This document shows, piece by piece, positions 46,474 through 55,764 of a DNA stretch of 64,000 nucleotides. Origin of the DNA: Lachnospiraceae bacterium (GTDB lineage: Bacteria > Bacillota > Clostridia > Lachnospirales > Lachnospiraceae); contig JAFZQN010000127.1 in NCBI GenBank assembly GCA_017620375.1, positions 1-64,000 on the forward strand, written 5' to 3'. Position numbers and translations under genes: made by a program. Each line of letters begins with the position of its first letter. Within the stretch, counting starts at the first letter, position 1. The notes below the pieces were generated by a model. That model saw nothing but the letters and a program-made list of their open reading frames with translations, made no database searches and had not been told where the DNA came from.

Positions 46474-47763
46474 ATGAGAACAGTCAAGTTGGATGAGAAT
46501 GCAAAGAAAGATCTTCTGGTCAAGCTTTTAAAGAGAAGTCCTTCACAGTATACGGAATATGAAAATACAGTATCGCAGATAGTAGAGAATATAAGGGCAG
46601 GAAAGGACAGAGCTCTGTTTGATTATACCAAGCAGTTTGATAAATGCGATATCAATGAGAATAATATCGAGGTAACCGAGGAAGAGTATAAAGAAGCATA
46701 TGCGACTATCGATCCTCAGCTTGTTGAGACTATCAAAAAATCGGCTGCCAACATTAAGAAGTTCCATGAAAAACAGAAGCAGAGAAGCTGGTTTGAGAGC
46801 ACCGATGACGGATGTATTCTGGGACAGAAGATAACAGCTATCGAGCGTGTGGGAGTATATGTACCAGGTGGAAGCGCAGCACTTGCGTCATCCGTACTTA
46901 TGAACATCATCCCTGCAAAGGTAGCAGGTGTATCCGAGATAATCATGTGTACACCTCCCAATCCAGAGGGTAAGGTATATAATGCTACTCTTGTAGCAGC
47001 TAAGGAAGCAGGTGCAGACAGAGTATTTAAGGCAGGCGGAGCACAGGCTATAGCAGCTCTTGCTTACGGTACCGAGTCAATACCTAAGGTTGACAAGGTA
47101 GTAGGCCCCGGAAATATCTATGTAGCTCTGGCTAAAAAGAGAGTATACGGAAATGTAGGTATCGATTCGATCGCAGGTCCTTCTGAGATACTTGTACTTG
47201 CGGATGAGACAGCAAATCCTAAGTATGTAGCCGCTGACTTACTCAGTCAGGCAGAGCATGACAAGCTTGCTTCGGCCATACTTATCACTACAAGCAGTGA
47301 GCTTGCTGAAAAAGTATCCGATGAGGTTAAGGCATTTACCGAAAAGCTTTCTCGTAAGGAGATCATTGACCAGTCATTAGAAAACTACGGATATATCCTT
47401 ATTGCAGACAATATGGACGAAGCAATAGATGCCGTTAATGAGATAGCATCAGAGCACTTGGAGATACTTACCAAGGATCCTTTTGCTACCATGACTAAGA
47501 TCAGAAATGCCGGTGCCATATTCCTCGGAGAATATTCAAGCGAGCCTTTGGGTGATTATTTTGCCGGACCCAACCACATACTTCCTACCAATGGAACCGC
47601 AAGATTTTTCTCGGCTCTTTCTGTTGATGACTTTATCAAGAAGTCAAGTATCATCAGTTATTCTTATGAGGCATTAAAGGAAGTACACGAGGATATCGAA
47701 AGATTTGCAAAAGCAGAAGGTCTTACCGCACATGCTAATTCTGTGGCAGTGAGATTTGAATAA
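46474..47763 (+). CDS. hisD: histidinol dehydrogenase
   Basis: The 429-residue protein matches HisD throughout: VGVYVPGGSAALASSVLM near 127, KVVGPGNIYVALAKK near 207, IDSIAGPSEILVLADE, the zinc-binding SQAEHD near 258, and GPNHILPTNGTARFFS near 366. It makes histidine from histidinol in two NAD-dependent oxidations, the last steps of the pathway. AAGGAGG lies 9 bases before the ATG. It belongs to the hisZGDB transcript. Confidence 0.97.
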   Translation: MRTVKLDENAKKDLLVKLLKRSPSQYTEYENTVSQIVENIRAGKDRALFDYTKQFDKCDINENNIEVTEEEYKEAYATIDPQLVETIKKSAANIKKFHEKQKQRSWFESTDDGCILGQKITAIERVGVYVPGGSAALASSVLMNIIPAKVAGVSEIIMCTPPNPEGKVYNATLVAAKEAGADRVFKAGGAQAIAALAYGTESIPKVDKVVGPGNIYVALAKKRVYGNVGIDSIAGPSEILVLADETANPKYVAADLLSQAEHDKLASAILITTSSELAEKVSDEVKAFTEKLSRKEIIDQSLENYGYILIADNMDEAIDAVNEIASEHLEILTKDPFATMTKIRNAGAIFLGEYSSEPLGDYFAGPNHILPTNGTARFFSALSVDDFIKKSSIISYSYEALKEVHEDIERFAKAEGLTAHANSVAVRFE

Positions 47764-47790
47764 CAGATAAACACCGACAAGGAGTAGATT

Positions 47791-48375
47791 ATGAGAACAG
47801 CGGAAATTACAAGAAAAACAAAAGAAACCGATATTGTTGTTAAGCTTAACCTTGACGGAACCGGAAAATCAGATATTAATACCGGCATCGGTTTCTTTGA
47901 TCATATGCTTACCAGCTTTGCAAAGCACAGTTTTACAGACCTCGAGGTAAAGGTAGTCGGAGACTTAAATGTGGATGGACACCACACTGTTGAGGATACC
48001 GGTATAGTACTTGGCGAAGCAATTAAAAAAGCACTTGGAGATAAAGCAGGAATAAAGAGATACGGCAGCAGTATCCTTCCGATGGATGAAACACTTGTTG
48101 CCGCTGCAGTGGATTTTTGCGGAAGACCTTATCTTAATTACAATCTGACATTTACAATGCCTAAGATCGGGGAGCTTGACAGTGAGCTTATAAGAGAGTT
48201 CTTCTATGCCGTATCATATTCGGCAGCTATGAACCTCCACATAAAGCAGCTGGACGGTACCAATTGTCACCACATAGCGGAAGCAGCTTTCAAAGCATTT
48301 GCAAAGGCTGTGGATGAAGCAAAAACAGTGGACCCGAGAGTATCGGGCACACTGTCTACCAAAGGTACATTATAA
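47791..48375 (+). CDS. hisB: imidazoleglycerol-phosphate dehydratase
   Basis: The 194-residue protein is a single-function HisB with the metal-binding motifs GFFDHMLTSFAKH, DLNVDGHHTVEDTGI near 62 and GTNCHHIAEAAFKAFAKA near 150. It dehydrates imidazoleglycerol phosphate. It lacks the histidinol-phosphatase half found in enterobacteria. AAGGAGTAG precedes the ATG. Its last codon and stop overlap the stop of tmcAL on the other strand by six bases, so the operon ends here. Confidence 0.96.
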   Translation: MRTAEITRKTKETDIVVKLNLDGTGKSDINTGIGFFDHMLTSFAKHSFTDLEVKVVGDLNVDGHHTVEDTGIVLGEAIKKALGDKAGIKRYGSSILPMDETLVAAAVDFCGRPYLNYNLTFTMPKIGELDSELIREFFYAVSYSAAMNLHIKQLDGTNCHHIAEAAFKAFAKAVDEAKTVDPRVSGTLSTKGTL

Positions 48376-49599
48376 AATGATCACGGGACCGGTTTTCAGT
48401 TCATCTGTAAAACCGGTCTTATATTTATTAGAGCAGACCTGGTTGTACAGATTGGAAGCATAGATATCTAACAGATAAGAAGGGTCGTCCATGTTTCCGT
48501 CTGCGGGTTTGGTAATGATATTGCAGGTCTCGGAATACCTTAATGTGCGTAAGAATTCGGAAGAATCCTTTTTGAACCCGAGAGCTCTCAGATAAGGAAC
48601 ATTTGCAGAGTTACATTGAATTGCTTTTGTATATACAGGTGAGAGCAAAAGCTTAAATATAGCACGGCTGATCGCGGAATATGTGAAAGCCTTATTTTTT
48701 AATCCTGCAGTGAGCTCGGATATGATCACCTGTTTTCCACGGCAGTTTATCAGCTTATTTTTTAAGTCGTTATGGATATCGGGTATTGAGCGGATATCCT
48801 CATCGGAAGAGGAATTAAGCCGCATATAGAGCATATCGTTAAAATCATCTTCAAATATCGGAAGACACTTTCCCATGTTTTCGTTAAGCATTTTAAATGC
48901 GGATCCGGGCAGACTGTTTCTTAATGATCCGATATTATTGCTTTGTAAAGCATTCCGCACGGATGTTGCTGAAGGATATTCGGAAAGTATCGCATCATGA
49001 TAGGAAGAGCCTTCACGTTTGATGGTGATAAGCTCTGGAAGCTTTGAATATATACCGGTTTTTCTTAACCGGTACAGAGCACGGCAGTATTCAATACCCA
49101 GCAGATTATTGGGCTGGTATACGGAACTGTCTTTCACATTGAACTTTTCATTTATGACAGTTTCAAAAGCAGCCGGATAAGACATACCCTTTTTTATGGC
49201 TGCCGATATGTTTGTGCGGAATTCTTCGGTATGAGAGTAATCCTCGGTGTTTATAGCAAATTCATACAATGTATCGATATTACCGCTTTCGCTTCCGAAG
49301 CAGATATGATCGATGTTAAGAGTAGATGAAAGAAGTCGTACGGCACCCTCCGCAAACTGCTCTGCACTTCCCAAAGAGTAAATGACCGGAAGTTCAAATA
49401 CTATGTCGGCACCGCCTAAAAGAGCCATTTGGGTCCTTAAATATTTATCACATACAGCGGGAGCTCCGCGCTGTACAAAATCGCCGCTCATTATTACCAC
49501 TGCTGTGTCCGCACCGGTGAGCTCTTTGGCTTTTTCTATCATGTATTTATGACCGTTATGAAACGGATTGTATTCAGCGATGATACCTATGGTTTTCAT
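48370..49599 (-). CDS. tmcAL: tRNA(Met) cytidine acetate ligase
   Basis: The 409-residue protein has the nucleotidyltransferase-like HxGH signature in EYNPFHNGHKYMIEKA (residues 9-24), MSGDFVQRGAPAV and ELPVIYSLGSAEQFA, which mark TmcAL (YlbM). TmcAL activates acetate with ATP to form N4-acetylcytidine at the wobble base of elongator tRNA-Met. It starts after AAAGGAGCTCT. It splits the histidine genes into two groups and converges with hisB with a 6-base overlap. A repeat in its last 20 codons forms a hairpin that may also stop the his transcript. Confidence 0.92.
   Translation of the reverse strand: MKTIGIIAEYNPFHNGHKYMIEKAKELTGADTAVVIMSGDFVQRGAPAVCDKYLRTQMALLGGADIVFELPVIYSLGSAEQFAEGAVRLLSSTLNIDHICFGSESGNIDTLYEFAINTEDYSHTEEFRTNISAAIKKGMSYPAAFETVINEKFNVKDSSVYQPNNLLGIEYCRALYRLRKTGIYSKLPELITIKREGSSYHDAILSEYPSATSVRNALQSNNIGSLRNSLPGSAFKMLNENMGKCLPIFEDDFNDMLYMRLNSSSDEDIRSIPDIHNDLKNKLINCRGKQVIISELTAGLKNKAFTYSAISRAIFKLLLSPVYTKAIQCNSANVPYLRALGFKKDSSEFLRTLRYSETCNIITKPADGNMDDPSYLLDIYASNLYNQVCSNKYKTGFTDELKTGPVIIL
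48387..48426 (+). terminator. probable terminator of hisZGDB inside the 3' end of tmcAL
   Basis: GACCGGTTTT (48387-48396) pairs perfectly with AAAACCGGTC (48409-48418), then TTATATTT. It lies 12 bases after the hisB stop, within tmcAL coding sequence, where both arms encode Lys-Thr-Gly. Confidence 0.65.
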
Positions 49600-49744
49600 A
49601 GAGCTCCTTTCCGGGCGTATTGTCTATGCACTTACTTGTGACTTATAAAAACTATGGAATATTATATTATATTTTGGTGATTTTGTTAAGTGGGTTTATG
49701 ATATAAATATTAGGTATATAATATAAAAGAATTTGGGGAAAAAC

Positions 49745-49774
49745 TTGATAAATGCCTAAGAAATGTGGTAATAT
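49745..49774 (+). promoter_or_regulatory. promoter of the hisA-hisIE segment
   Basis: TTGATA (49745-49750), 18 bases, TAATAT (49769-49774), followed 46 bases later by the hisA start. The second histidine group therefore has its own promoter. Confidence 0.6.
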
Positions 49775-49819
49775 ATATAGATGGATTTTGCAAGAATGAA
49801 AACAGGAAGGAATAAAAAT

Positions 49820-50548
49820 ATGAGGATTTATCCTGCAATAGATATAAGAGGCGGAAAATGTGTAAGACTGCGTCAGGGTCTGTTTGCTGACATGACGGTA
49901 TACAATGACGATCCTGTAAGTGTTGCTCTCGGATTTAAGGAAGCCGGAGCAGAATATATACATGTGGTCGATCTGGACGGTGCACTTGAAGGATACAGTG
50001 TTAATGCGGAAGTGATATCACGCATAGCAAATGAGACCGGACTTCCCGTACAGACCGGAGGCGGCATCAGAACTCTTGAAAATATAGAGACTAAATTAAA
50101 CGCAGGTGTTTCCAGAGTTATAATCGGTACAAAGGCAGTGAGAGAGCCTGAATTTGTCCGTGAAGCCATAAATGCATTCGGAGCAGAACATATCGTGGCA
50201 GGCTTGGATGGAAGAGGCGGAAAGGCTGCTGTAGCAGGCTGGGAGAAGGAAAGTGATCTTGATATCATAGAGCTTGCTTTAAAGTTTAAGGATTACGGAC
50301 TTATGACTGTAGTTTATACAGATATCTCAAGAGACGGAATGCTTACCGGGCCTGATTTTGATTATACGACAAGACTTGTCAATGAGACAGGACTTGATAT
50401 CATTGCCTCGGGCGGTGTCGGATCGGAAGAAGATATCGACCGCATAGCTGAAAAGGGTGTAGAAGGTGTTATAACCGGAAAAGCCATATATGAGGGCAGG
50501 ATCGATCTAAAGAGAGTACTTGAAAAATACAGAAGTCATATTGAATAA
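49820..50548 (+). CDS. hisA: phosphoribosylformimino-5-aminoimidazole carboxamide ribotide isomerase
   Basis: The 242-residue TIM barrel matches HisA: the catalytic Asp in PAIDIRGGKCVRL, GAEYIHVVDLDGA near 45, QTGGGIR near 79, the second catalytic Asp in YTDISRDGML near 169, and IASGGVGS near 195. It carries out the ProFAR to PRFAR isomerisation. I chose ATG 49820 because AGGAAGGA precedes it and HisA proteins begin there; an upstream in-frame ATG at 49781 adds 13 unconserved residues. Confidence 0.96.
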   Translation: MRIYPAIDIRGGKCVRLRQGLFADMTVYNDDPVSVALGFKEAGAEYIHVVDLDGALEGYSVNAEVISRIANETGLPVQTGGGIRTLENIETKLNAGVSRVIIGTKAVREPEFVREAINAFGAEHIVAGLDGRGGKAAVAGWEKESDLDIIELALKFKDYGLMTVVYTDISRDGMLTGPDFDYTTRLVNETGLDIIASGGVGSEEDIDRIAEKGVEGVITGKAIYEGRIDLKRVLEKYRSHIE

Positions 50549-50591
50549 ATAAGTATAAAAAGCTAAGAAAGCTACGAGAGGAAAACATTAC

Positions 50592-51905
50592 ATGAAAAAG
50601 ATCATCACCTATATCAATTGTGAGAACGAGACTATGGAGAGCTGCGTTAACAGCTCGAGAGAGTATGAGAATAACGGAGCGGACGAACTTTTTATCTACA
50701 GTGCTGCCGAGTCCGAGGCAGAGATAGAAAACCTGCTGGCTATCGTAAAAGAAGTGGTAAGACGTGTGGATATTCCCGTTATGATCGGAACCCGTGTCAA
50801 AAGATTTGAGGATATCAAAAAGGCATTTTATACAGGTGCAAAGAGCGTAGTCCTTCAGTACAGGGATATCAAGGGAACCGATCTTGTTAAACAGGGAAGT
50901 GAACGTTTCGGTAAGGACAGCATTATCATTGAAGTAAATATGGATCCCGAGACCGCTACAGATGTATTCGGGGATAATGATGTTTTCGGTTCCGAGTATT
51001 ATGGTGGACTTTTATTTAAACATGTAGTTATTTCCGAAAAGCTAAAGAAAACCATATCGGGTATGAAAGTACCTGTTATCATCAGGGACAGCCTTATCAG
51101 AAATGATATACTTTCCCTTATATCTTTGGATAATGTATCCGGGATAGCTACCAATTATTATGCATCAAAGACACTTCCTTCAGAGACTCTTTATACCGAC
51201 GGACCCAGTATTCAGGCGGGTGCCGGTATCATGCAGGTAAAAAGAAATCTTAAGGAAGACGGTATAGATATCAATACTTTTGACAGTAAACTTAAGTTTG
51301 CCGATCTGAAGAAGAACAGTGACGGAATGGTACCGGTAATAGTACAGGATTACAGGAATAATGAAGTACTGATGCTGGCATATATGAACGAGGAAGCGTT
51401 CAACAAGACAGTTGAGACGGGTGTCATGACGTATTTCTCAAGATCACGTCAGGAGCTTTGGATAAAGGGCGGCACATCCGGTCATTTCCAGTACGTGAAA
51501 GAACTTATAGCTGACTGCGATAATGATACATTGCTTGCAAAGGTTGAGCAGATAGGTGCAGCCTGCCATACCGGAAACCGTTCATGCTTCTTTAATGAGA
51601 TGTTAAAGCATGAATATGAAGAAAAGAATGCTTATGCAGTTCTTAAGGGCCTTTATGATGTAGTGGTAGACAGGAAGAATAACCCGAAAGAGGGATCGTA
51701 TACCAACTATCTTTTGGATAAGGGCATCGATAAGATACTTAAGAAATGCGGTGAGGAGGCTACTGAGATAGTAATAGCTGCCAAGAATCCGAATGCGGAA
51801 GAGTTAAAGTATGAGATAGCAGACTTCCTGTATCATGTAACGGTACTTATGGTTGAATGTAATGTTGACTGGGAAGATATAGTAGAAGAGTTATCAAAGA
51901 GATAA
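50592..51905 (+). CDS. hisIE: HisF-like domain fused to bifunctional HisIE
   Basis: The 437-residue protein has three parts. Residues 1-220 resemble a HisF/HisA-type barrel ([33 protein letters not shown]) but have lost the catalytic N-terminal Asp of the CLDVK motif (ITYINCENE here) and much of the second-half phosphate loop. Residues 233-335 are phosphoribosyl-AMP cyclohydrolase (HisI) with [26 protein letters not shown] spread over its zinc and magnesium ligands. Residues 345-437 are phosphoribosyl-ATP pyrophosphatase (HisE) with [13 protein letters not shown]. It should perform steps two and three of the pathway. The role of the degenerate barrel is unknown. The ribosome binding site is GAGAGGAAA. 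Confidence 0.9.
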   Translation: MKKIITYINCENETMESCVNSSREYENNGADELFIYSAAESEAEIENLLAIVKEVVRRVDIPVMIGTRVKRFEDIKKAFYTGAKSVVLQYRDIKGTDLVKQGSERFGKDSIIIEVNMDPETATDVFGDNDVFGSEYYGGLLFKHVVISEKLKKTISGMKVPVIIRDSLIRNDILSLISLDNVSGIATNYYASKTLPSETLYTDGPSIQAGAGIMQVKRNLKEDGIDINTFDSKLKFADLKKNSDGMVPVIVQDYRNNEVLMLAYMNEEAFNKTVETGVMTYFSRSRQELWIKGGTSGHFQYVKELIADCDNDTLLAKVEQIGAACHTGNRSCFFNEMLKHEYEEKNAYAVLKGLYDVVVDRKNNPKEGSYTNYLLDKGIDKILKKCGEEATEIVIAAKNPNAEELKYEIADFLYHVTVLMVECNVDWEDIVEELSKR

Positions 51906-51964
51906 TAACAAAAATAAGGTTTTATCCGGATAGACCGGAAATAATGTACAAAAGGAGCGGTATT

Positions 51965-52147
51965 ATGGATAAAGGTTTTTTGAAATGTCCTTTTTGCGGG
52001 TCAGATGATATTAAGCTTATAGACAGAATAGATGTTTCCGATGGGGTACATACTTATTACCATGCAAAATGTTCAAATTGCGGAGCATCTACGGAAGAGC
52101 AGAAATCACAGTATGATGCTATAGTGGCATGGAACAGGAGGGCATGA
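51965..52147 (+). CDS. small Lar-like zinc protein
   Basis: The 60-residue protein has two CxxC pairs (Cys8/Cys11 and Cys36/Cys39) and the C-terminal DAIVAWNRR motif typical of the Lar restriction-alleviation family, often found on phages. AAGGAGCGG precedes ATG 51965; the longer frame from 51944 starts inside that region. It ends five bases before the chemoreceptor start codon, and the chemoreceptor ribosome binding site lies within its last codons. No restriction system or phage genes are near, so restriction alleviation is not supported by context. Confidence 0.75.
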   Translation: MDKGFLKCPFCGSDDIKLIDRIDVSDGVHTYYHAKCSNCGASTEEQKSQYDAIVAWNRRA

Positions 52148-52152
52148 TAGTT

Positions 52153-54342
52153 ATGAGAATAAGAAATCTTAAGATGAGGACTGTTATGATATCTATAGTG
52201 GCAATATCTGTTGCCATAGGTATCAGTCTTTTGTGTATTCTCGCAGCATATAATTCAAATGAAACTTTAAAGGATAAGATCAATGACAATATGTCCACAT
52301 ACCTGGATGCACAGGTAAATACCATTGAAAAATTTGTTAAGGACTCTGAAGAGAAACTTGTTCTTTTTTCTAAAAACACGCTTATTAAAGAGCTGGTAGC
52401 AGAAGACGCCGCTGATCTTAAGAAGAGTGGAGTATCTTTCGGGCAGCTTAGAAGTGAAGAATTCCCTCAATTCAATGCTGAGGGTTATAACACTACCGCA
52501 TATTATAAAGATCATTTTAAGAAATATGAAGAGGTTCAAGCATACACACTGGATTATTACAGCCATCTGGAAAACTGGGAAGGCCTTTATGTTGGCAATA
52601 TGGAGACCAGAATACTGGCTTACAGTGTGCCTCCTGTTATCGGAAAGGTATTAAGAGCGGATGACGGACGACGTCAGGAACTCATGGATGAACTTAAAAA
52701 AGCCGGTATAGGTGGAGTATATAATGCAGGTATCATAGTATCTCCCGGTACAGGACTTTTGTGTCTGTCCATGTATTCGCCCGTGTCCTTTGATGAAAAC
52801 GGAAATCCGGTCGGCTATGTCGGAGCGGGAGTATTTAATACAGAGCTTGAAAAGGCCCTGGGAGAGAACGAGATAACCGGTATTGATGATAAATATTTCT
52901 ATATGTTCAATTACAAAACCGGAATATTATTTATGGATACCCATTATGTGACTGAAGAAGAAAGGGATGAACATATTGCTAAAGAGATAACAAATCCCAT
53001 TCTTATAGAGGTCGCAAACAAAATGGCCAATGATGAGCAAAGCGGACATTTTGAGTTTGAAAATGATGATTACAATGATGGCAAAGCTATAGTAGTAAAT
53101 TATGCCGGGTTACCGGGACGTGATTGGGCAGTTGTTCTTACAGCCGAAAAAGATGCACTGTATGCAGCGTCAAATAAAAACCTGAGAAATATGTTGATAC
53201 TCGGAGCGGTTGCTTTTATACTTATTATCATTCTTGCCGCAGTATCGATCACATTCCTTACCAGACCTTTGGCCGGTGTAACTTCAGCCATTAAGGATCT
53301 TGGCAAGCTTCAGCTTAAAAAGAATCAATTTGTTATCAGACGTTCAAAAGATAAGAATGAAGTCGGCCAGATAGCACATGAAATTGAAATATTACGAGTT
53401 GCATTAAGCGGTATAGTAGATACACTTAAAGGATGCTCACTGAGCCTTGATTCATCTGCCGGAAATATGGATGCAAACTCCAGAAATCTGTTAAGCTATG
53501 TAACGGATAATACGGCTACGACTCAGGAACTTGCTTCTTCGCTTTCATCAACCGGATCGATAATAGATGAAGTAAACGGCAGTATAAGACGTATGAAAGA
53601 TCTTGTGGATCAGGCGGTAAGCTCTGTTAAAAACGGTTCCGAGCAAAGCGAAAACCTTCTTGTGGCTGCGGAGTCCATGGAACAGAAGACATCGGAAACA
53701 CTTTCTGAGTCAAGAAAGAATATAATTGATAATAAAAAGGCTATAGAGGAAGTTATGGTCAAACTGAGAGCACTCAGCAAGATCAATACTTTTGTAAATG
53801 ATATTTTATCCATAGCTACACAGACCAAGCTTCTTTCACTTAATGCTTCGATAGAGGCTGCAAGAGCGGGAGAACAGGGTAAGGGCTTTGCTGTAGTAGC
53901 TACTGAGATCGGTACTCTGGCCAACAACACATCTTCTGCGGCTCAGAAGATACAGGATATAACAAGGCTGACAAATGAGAGTATAGATGATACGGTTAAG
54001 TGTTTTGATGAGTTGAATGATTATCTTGAAAGTGATATAATGGTCAAGTTTGAAGAGATCAACTCTGAAGCACAGAATAATAACAAGATCACAAGTGAAC
54101 TGATAGATAACATTAATGAGATCAATCGTAATGTACTCGAGTTCAAGCAGTTTGTTAATGAGCTGGTATCACAGATGGATGACATCAGAACGCTCAGTGA
54201 ACAAAACAGCGCCGGTATAGACGATATTGTTTCAAAGAACGAAAAGACAAGCAATATTGCAGAAAACATGGCAGGTTCTGCAGGAAACAACAAAGATAAT
54301 GCCAAGGCACTTGGCGAGATCATAACGAAGTTTACAATGTAA
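52153..54342 (+). CDS. methyl-accepting chemotaxis protein
   Basis: The 729-residue receptor has a transmembrane helix at 11-32, a large extracellular dCache-like sensor (about 36-340, with [12 protein letters not shown] and [16 protein letters not shown]), a second transmembrane helix (347-368), a HAMP-like linker and a long signalling coiled coil. The hairpin tip lies around 558-590 ([29 protein letters not shown]). It should transmit attractant or repellent signals to CheA/CheW. I chose ATG 52153: AGGAGGG lies 10 bases before it, while the ATG at 52144 is too close. It is translationally linked to the Lar-like gene. The ligand is not deducible. Confidence 0.93.
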   Translation: MRIRNLKMRTVMISIVAISVAIGISLLCILAAYNSNETLKDKINDNMSTYLDAQVNTIEKFVKDSEEKLVLFSKNTLIKELVAEDAADLKKSGVSFGQLRSEEFPQFNAEGYNTTAYYKDHFKKYEEVQAYTLDYYSHLENWEGLYVGNMETRILAYSVPPVIGKVLRADDGRRQELMDELKKAGIGGVYNAGIIVSPGTGLLCLSMYSPVSFDENGNPVGYVGAGVFNTELEKALGENEITGIDDKYFYMFNYKTGILFMDTHYVTEEERDEHIAKEITNPILIEVANKMANDEQSGHFEFENDDYNDGKAIVVNYAGLPGRDWAVVLTAEKDALYAASNKNLRNMLILGAVAFILIIILAAVSITFLTRPLAGVTSAIKDLGKLQLKKNQFVIRRSKDKNEVGQIAHEIEILRVALSGIVDTLKGCSLSLDSSAGNMDANSRNLLSYVTDNTATTQELASSLSSTGSIIDEVNGSIRRMKDLVDQAVSSVKNGSEQSENLLVAAESMEQKTSETLSESRKNIIDNKKAIEEVMVKLRALSKINTFVNDILSIATQTKLLSLNASIEAARAGEQGKGFAVVATEIGTLANNTSSAAQKIQDITRLTNESIDDTVKCFDELNDYLESDIMVKFEEINSEAQNNNKITSELIDNINEINRNVLEFKQFVNELVSQMDDIRTLSEQNSAGIDDIVSKNEKTSNIAENMAGSAGNNKDNAKALGEIITKFTM

Positions 54343-54427
54343 AGTAATAAAAATTTTATAAGGAGTTATTATCCCGGATAAATCTTCGAAAGGGAATGAA
54401 GAATATGAAACGGGGTAAGAAGGAAAC

Positions 54428-55687
54428 ATGAAGAAAATAGCAGTAGCAGGAACAGGATATGTTGGATTGTCTCTGGCAGTCTTACTTGCACAGAAAAATG
54501 ATGTAACGGCAGTGGATATCATACCTGAAAAGGTGGAGAAGATAAACAATTATATTTCTCCTATACAGGATGATTATATTGAAAAGTATCTGGCTGAAGC
54601 AAAAGCCGGCAGCAGAACATTAAACTTAAAAGCAACAATAGACGGAGCATCAACATATAAGGATGCCGATTTTATCATTATCGCAGCACCTACAAACTAT
54701 GATCCACATAAGAATTTCTTTGACTGTTCCGCTGTTGAGTCGGTTATAAAGCTTGTAATGGAGTGTACCGCTGACAGAGCCGATAAGCCGGTTATGATCA
54801 TTAAGTCGACCATCCCTGTAGGCTATACTAAGTCTGTTAAGGAGAGGTTCGGGGCTGATAATATAATGTTCAGTCCTGAGTTCTTACGTGAATCTAAAGC
54901 GCTGTATGATAACCTTTATCCTTCCAGGATCATCGTCGGATGTGATGATGCTACATCCGAAGCAGCAGATATATTTGCGGGACTTCTTAAGGAAGGTGCA
55001 TTAAAGGAAGATATTCCGGTACTTAAGATGGGTACTACCGAAGCTGAGGCTGTTAAACTTTTTGCAAATACTTATCTTGCTCTTAGAGTTTCGTTCTTTA
55101 ACGAGCTTGATACATATGCGGAAGTAAAAGGACTTGTTACATCGGATATCATAAAAGGTGTAAGTCTTGATCCGAGAATAGGTGATTTCTATAACAACCC
55201 TTCATTCGGTTACGGCGGATACTGCCTGCCCAAGGATACAAAGCAGCTGCTTGCAAACTATGAGGATGTACCTCAGAACATGATGTCAGCCATAGTTGAG
55301 TCCAACAGAACACGTAAGGATTTCATAGCCGACAGAGTGCTTGAGCTTGCAGGATATTACAATTACAGTGCAAATTCTACATGGAATTCTGAAACAGAAA
55401 AAGAGATAGTCATCGGTGTATACAGACTTACGATGAAGAGCAACAGCGATAACTTCCGCCAGAGCAGTATCCAGGGAGTTATGAAGCGTATAAAGGCTAA
55501 GGGTGCCAAGGTTATCATTTATGAGCCTACACTTGAGGATGGTACCACATTCTTCGGCAGTCTGGTAGTAAATGATATAGAGAAGTTCAAGTCATCCTGT
55601 GACGCCATCATAGCTAACCGCTATGACCAGATACTGGATGATGTGGAGAAAAAGGTTTATACAAGAGACCTGTTCCGAAGAGATTAG
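54428..55687 (+). CDS. ugd: UDP-glucose 6-dehydrogenase
   Basis: The 419-residue protein has the Rossmann GTGYVG (8-13), [12 protein letters not shown] near 123, [14 protein letters not shown] with Glu151 and Glu155, and the catalytic Cys266 in [12 protein letters not shown]. It oxidises UDP-glucose to UDP-glucuronate in two NAD steps, supplying capsule or cell-wall precursors. The C-terminal third matches the UDP-sugar-binding domain. The start overlaps the stop of an 8-codon frame at 54405; I do not call that a gene. GGAAAC before the ATG is a weak ribosome binding site. No glycosyltransferase cluster is adjacent. Confidence 0.93.
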   Translation: MKKIAVAGTGYVGLSLAVLLAQKNDVTAVDIIPEKVEKINNYISPIQDDYIEKYLAEAKAGSRTLNLKATIDGASTYKDADFIIIAAPTNYDPHKNFFDCSAVESVIKLVMECTADRADKPVMIIKSTIPVGYTKSVKERFGADNIMFSPEFLRESKALYDNLYPSRIIVGCDDATSEAADIFAGLLKEGALKEDIPVLKMGTTEAEAVKLFANTYLALRVSFFNELDTYAEVKGLVTSDIIKGVSLDPRIGDFYNNPSFGYGGYCLPKDTKQLLANYEDVPQNMMSAIVESNRTRKDFIADRVLELAGYYNYSANSTWNSETEKEIVIGVYRLTMKSNSDNFRQSSIQGVMKRIKAKGAKVIIYEPTLEDGTTFFGSLVVNDIEKFKSSCDAIIANRYDQILDDVEKKVYTRDLFRRD

Positions 55688-55764
55688 TATCAATCAAATC
55701 AATCAGAGAACCGTCCCTCTGGATGCTGCCCGTCACGAGCCTTTGCTTTTATCAAAAAGTAATA

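Noticed and set aside
51965..52147. Prophage remnant signalled by the Lar-like gene
   Set aside because: No integrase, structural, lysis or repeat/attachment features occur nearby, and flanking genes are chromosomal.
54405..54431. Eight-codon reading frame overlapping the ugd start
   Set aside because: It is too short to separate from chance; the ATGA overlap could reflect coupling but nothing else supports it.
55697..55722. CAGAG...CTCTG inverted repeat with GAACCGTCCC core after ugd
   Set aside because: The stem is only five base pairs and no T run follows; it resembles short repeats in other Firmicutes but one copy is not enough to call.
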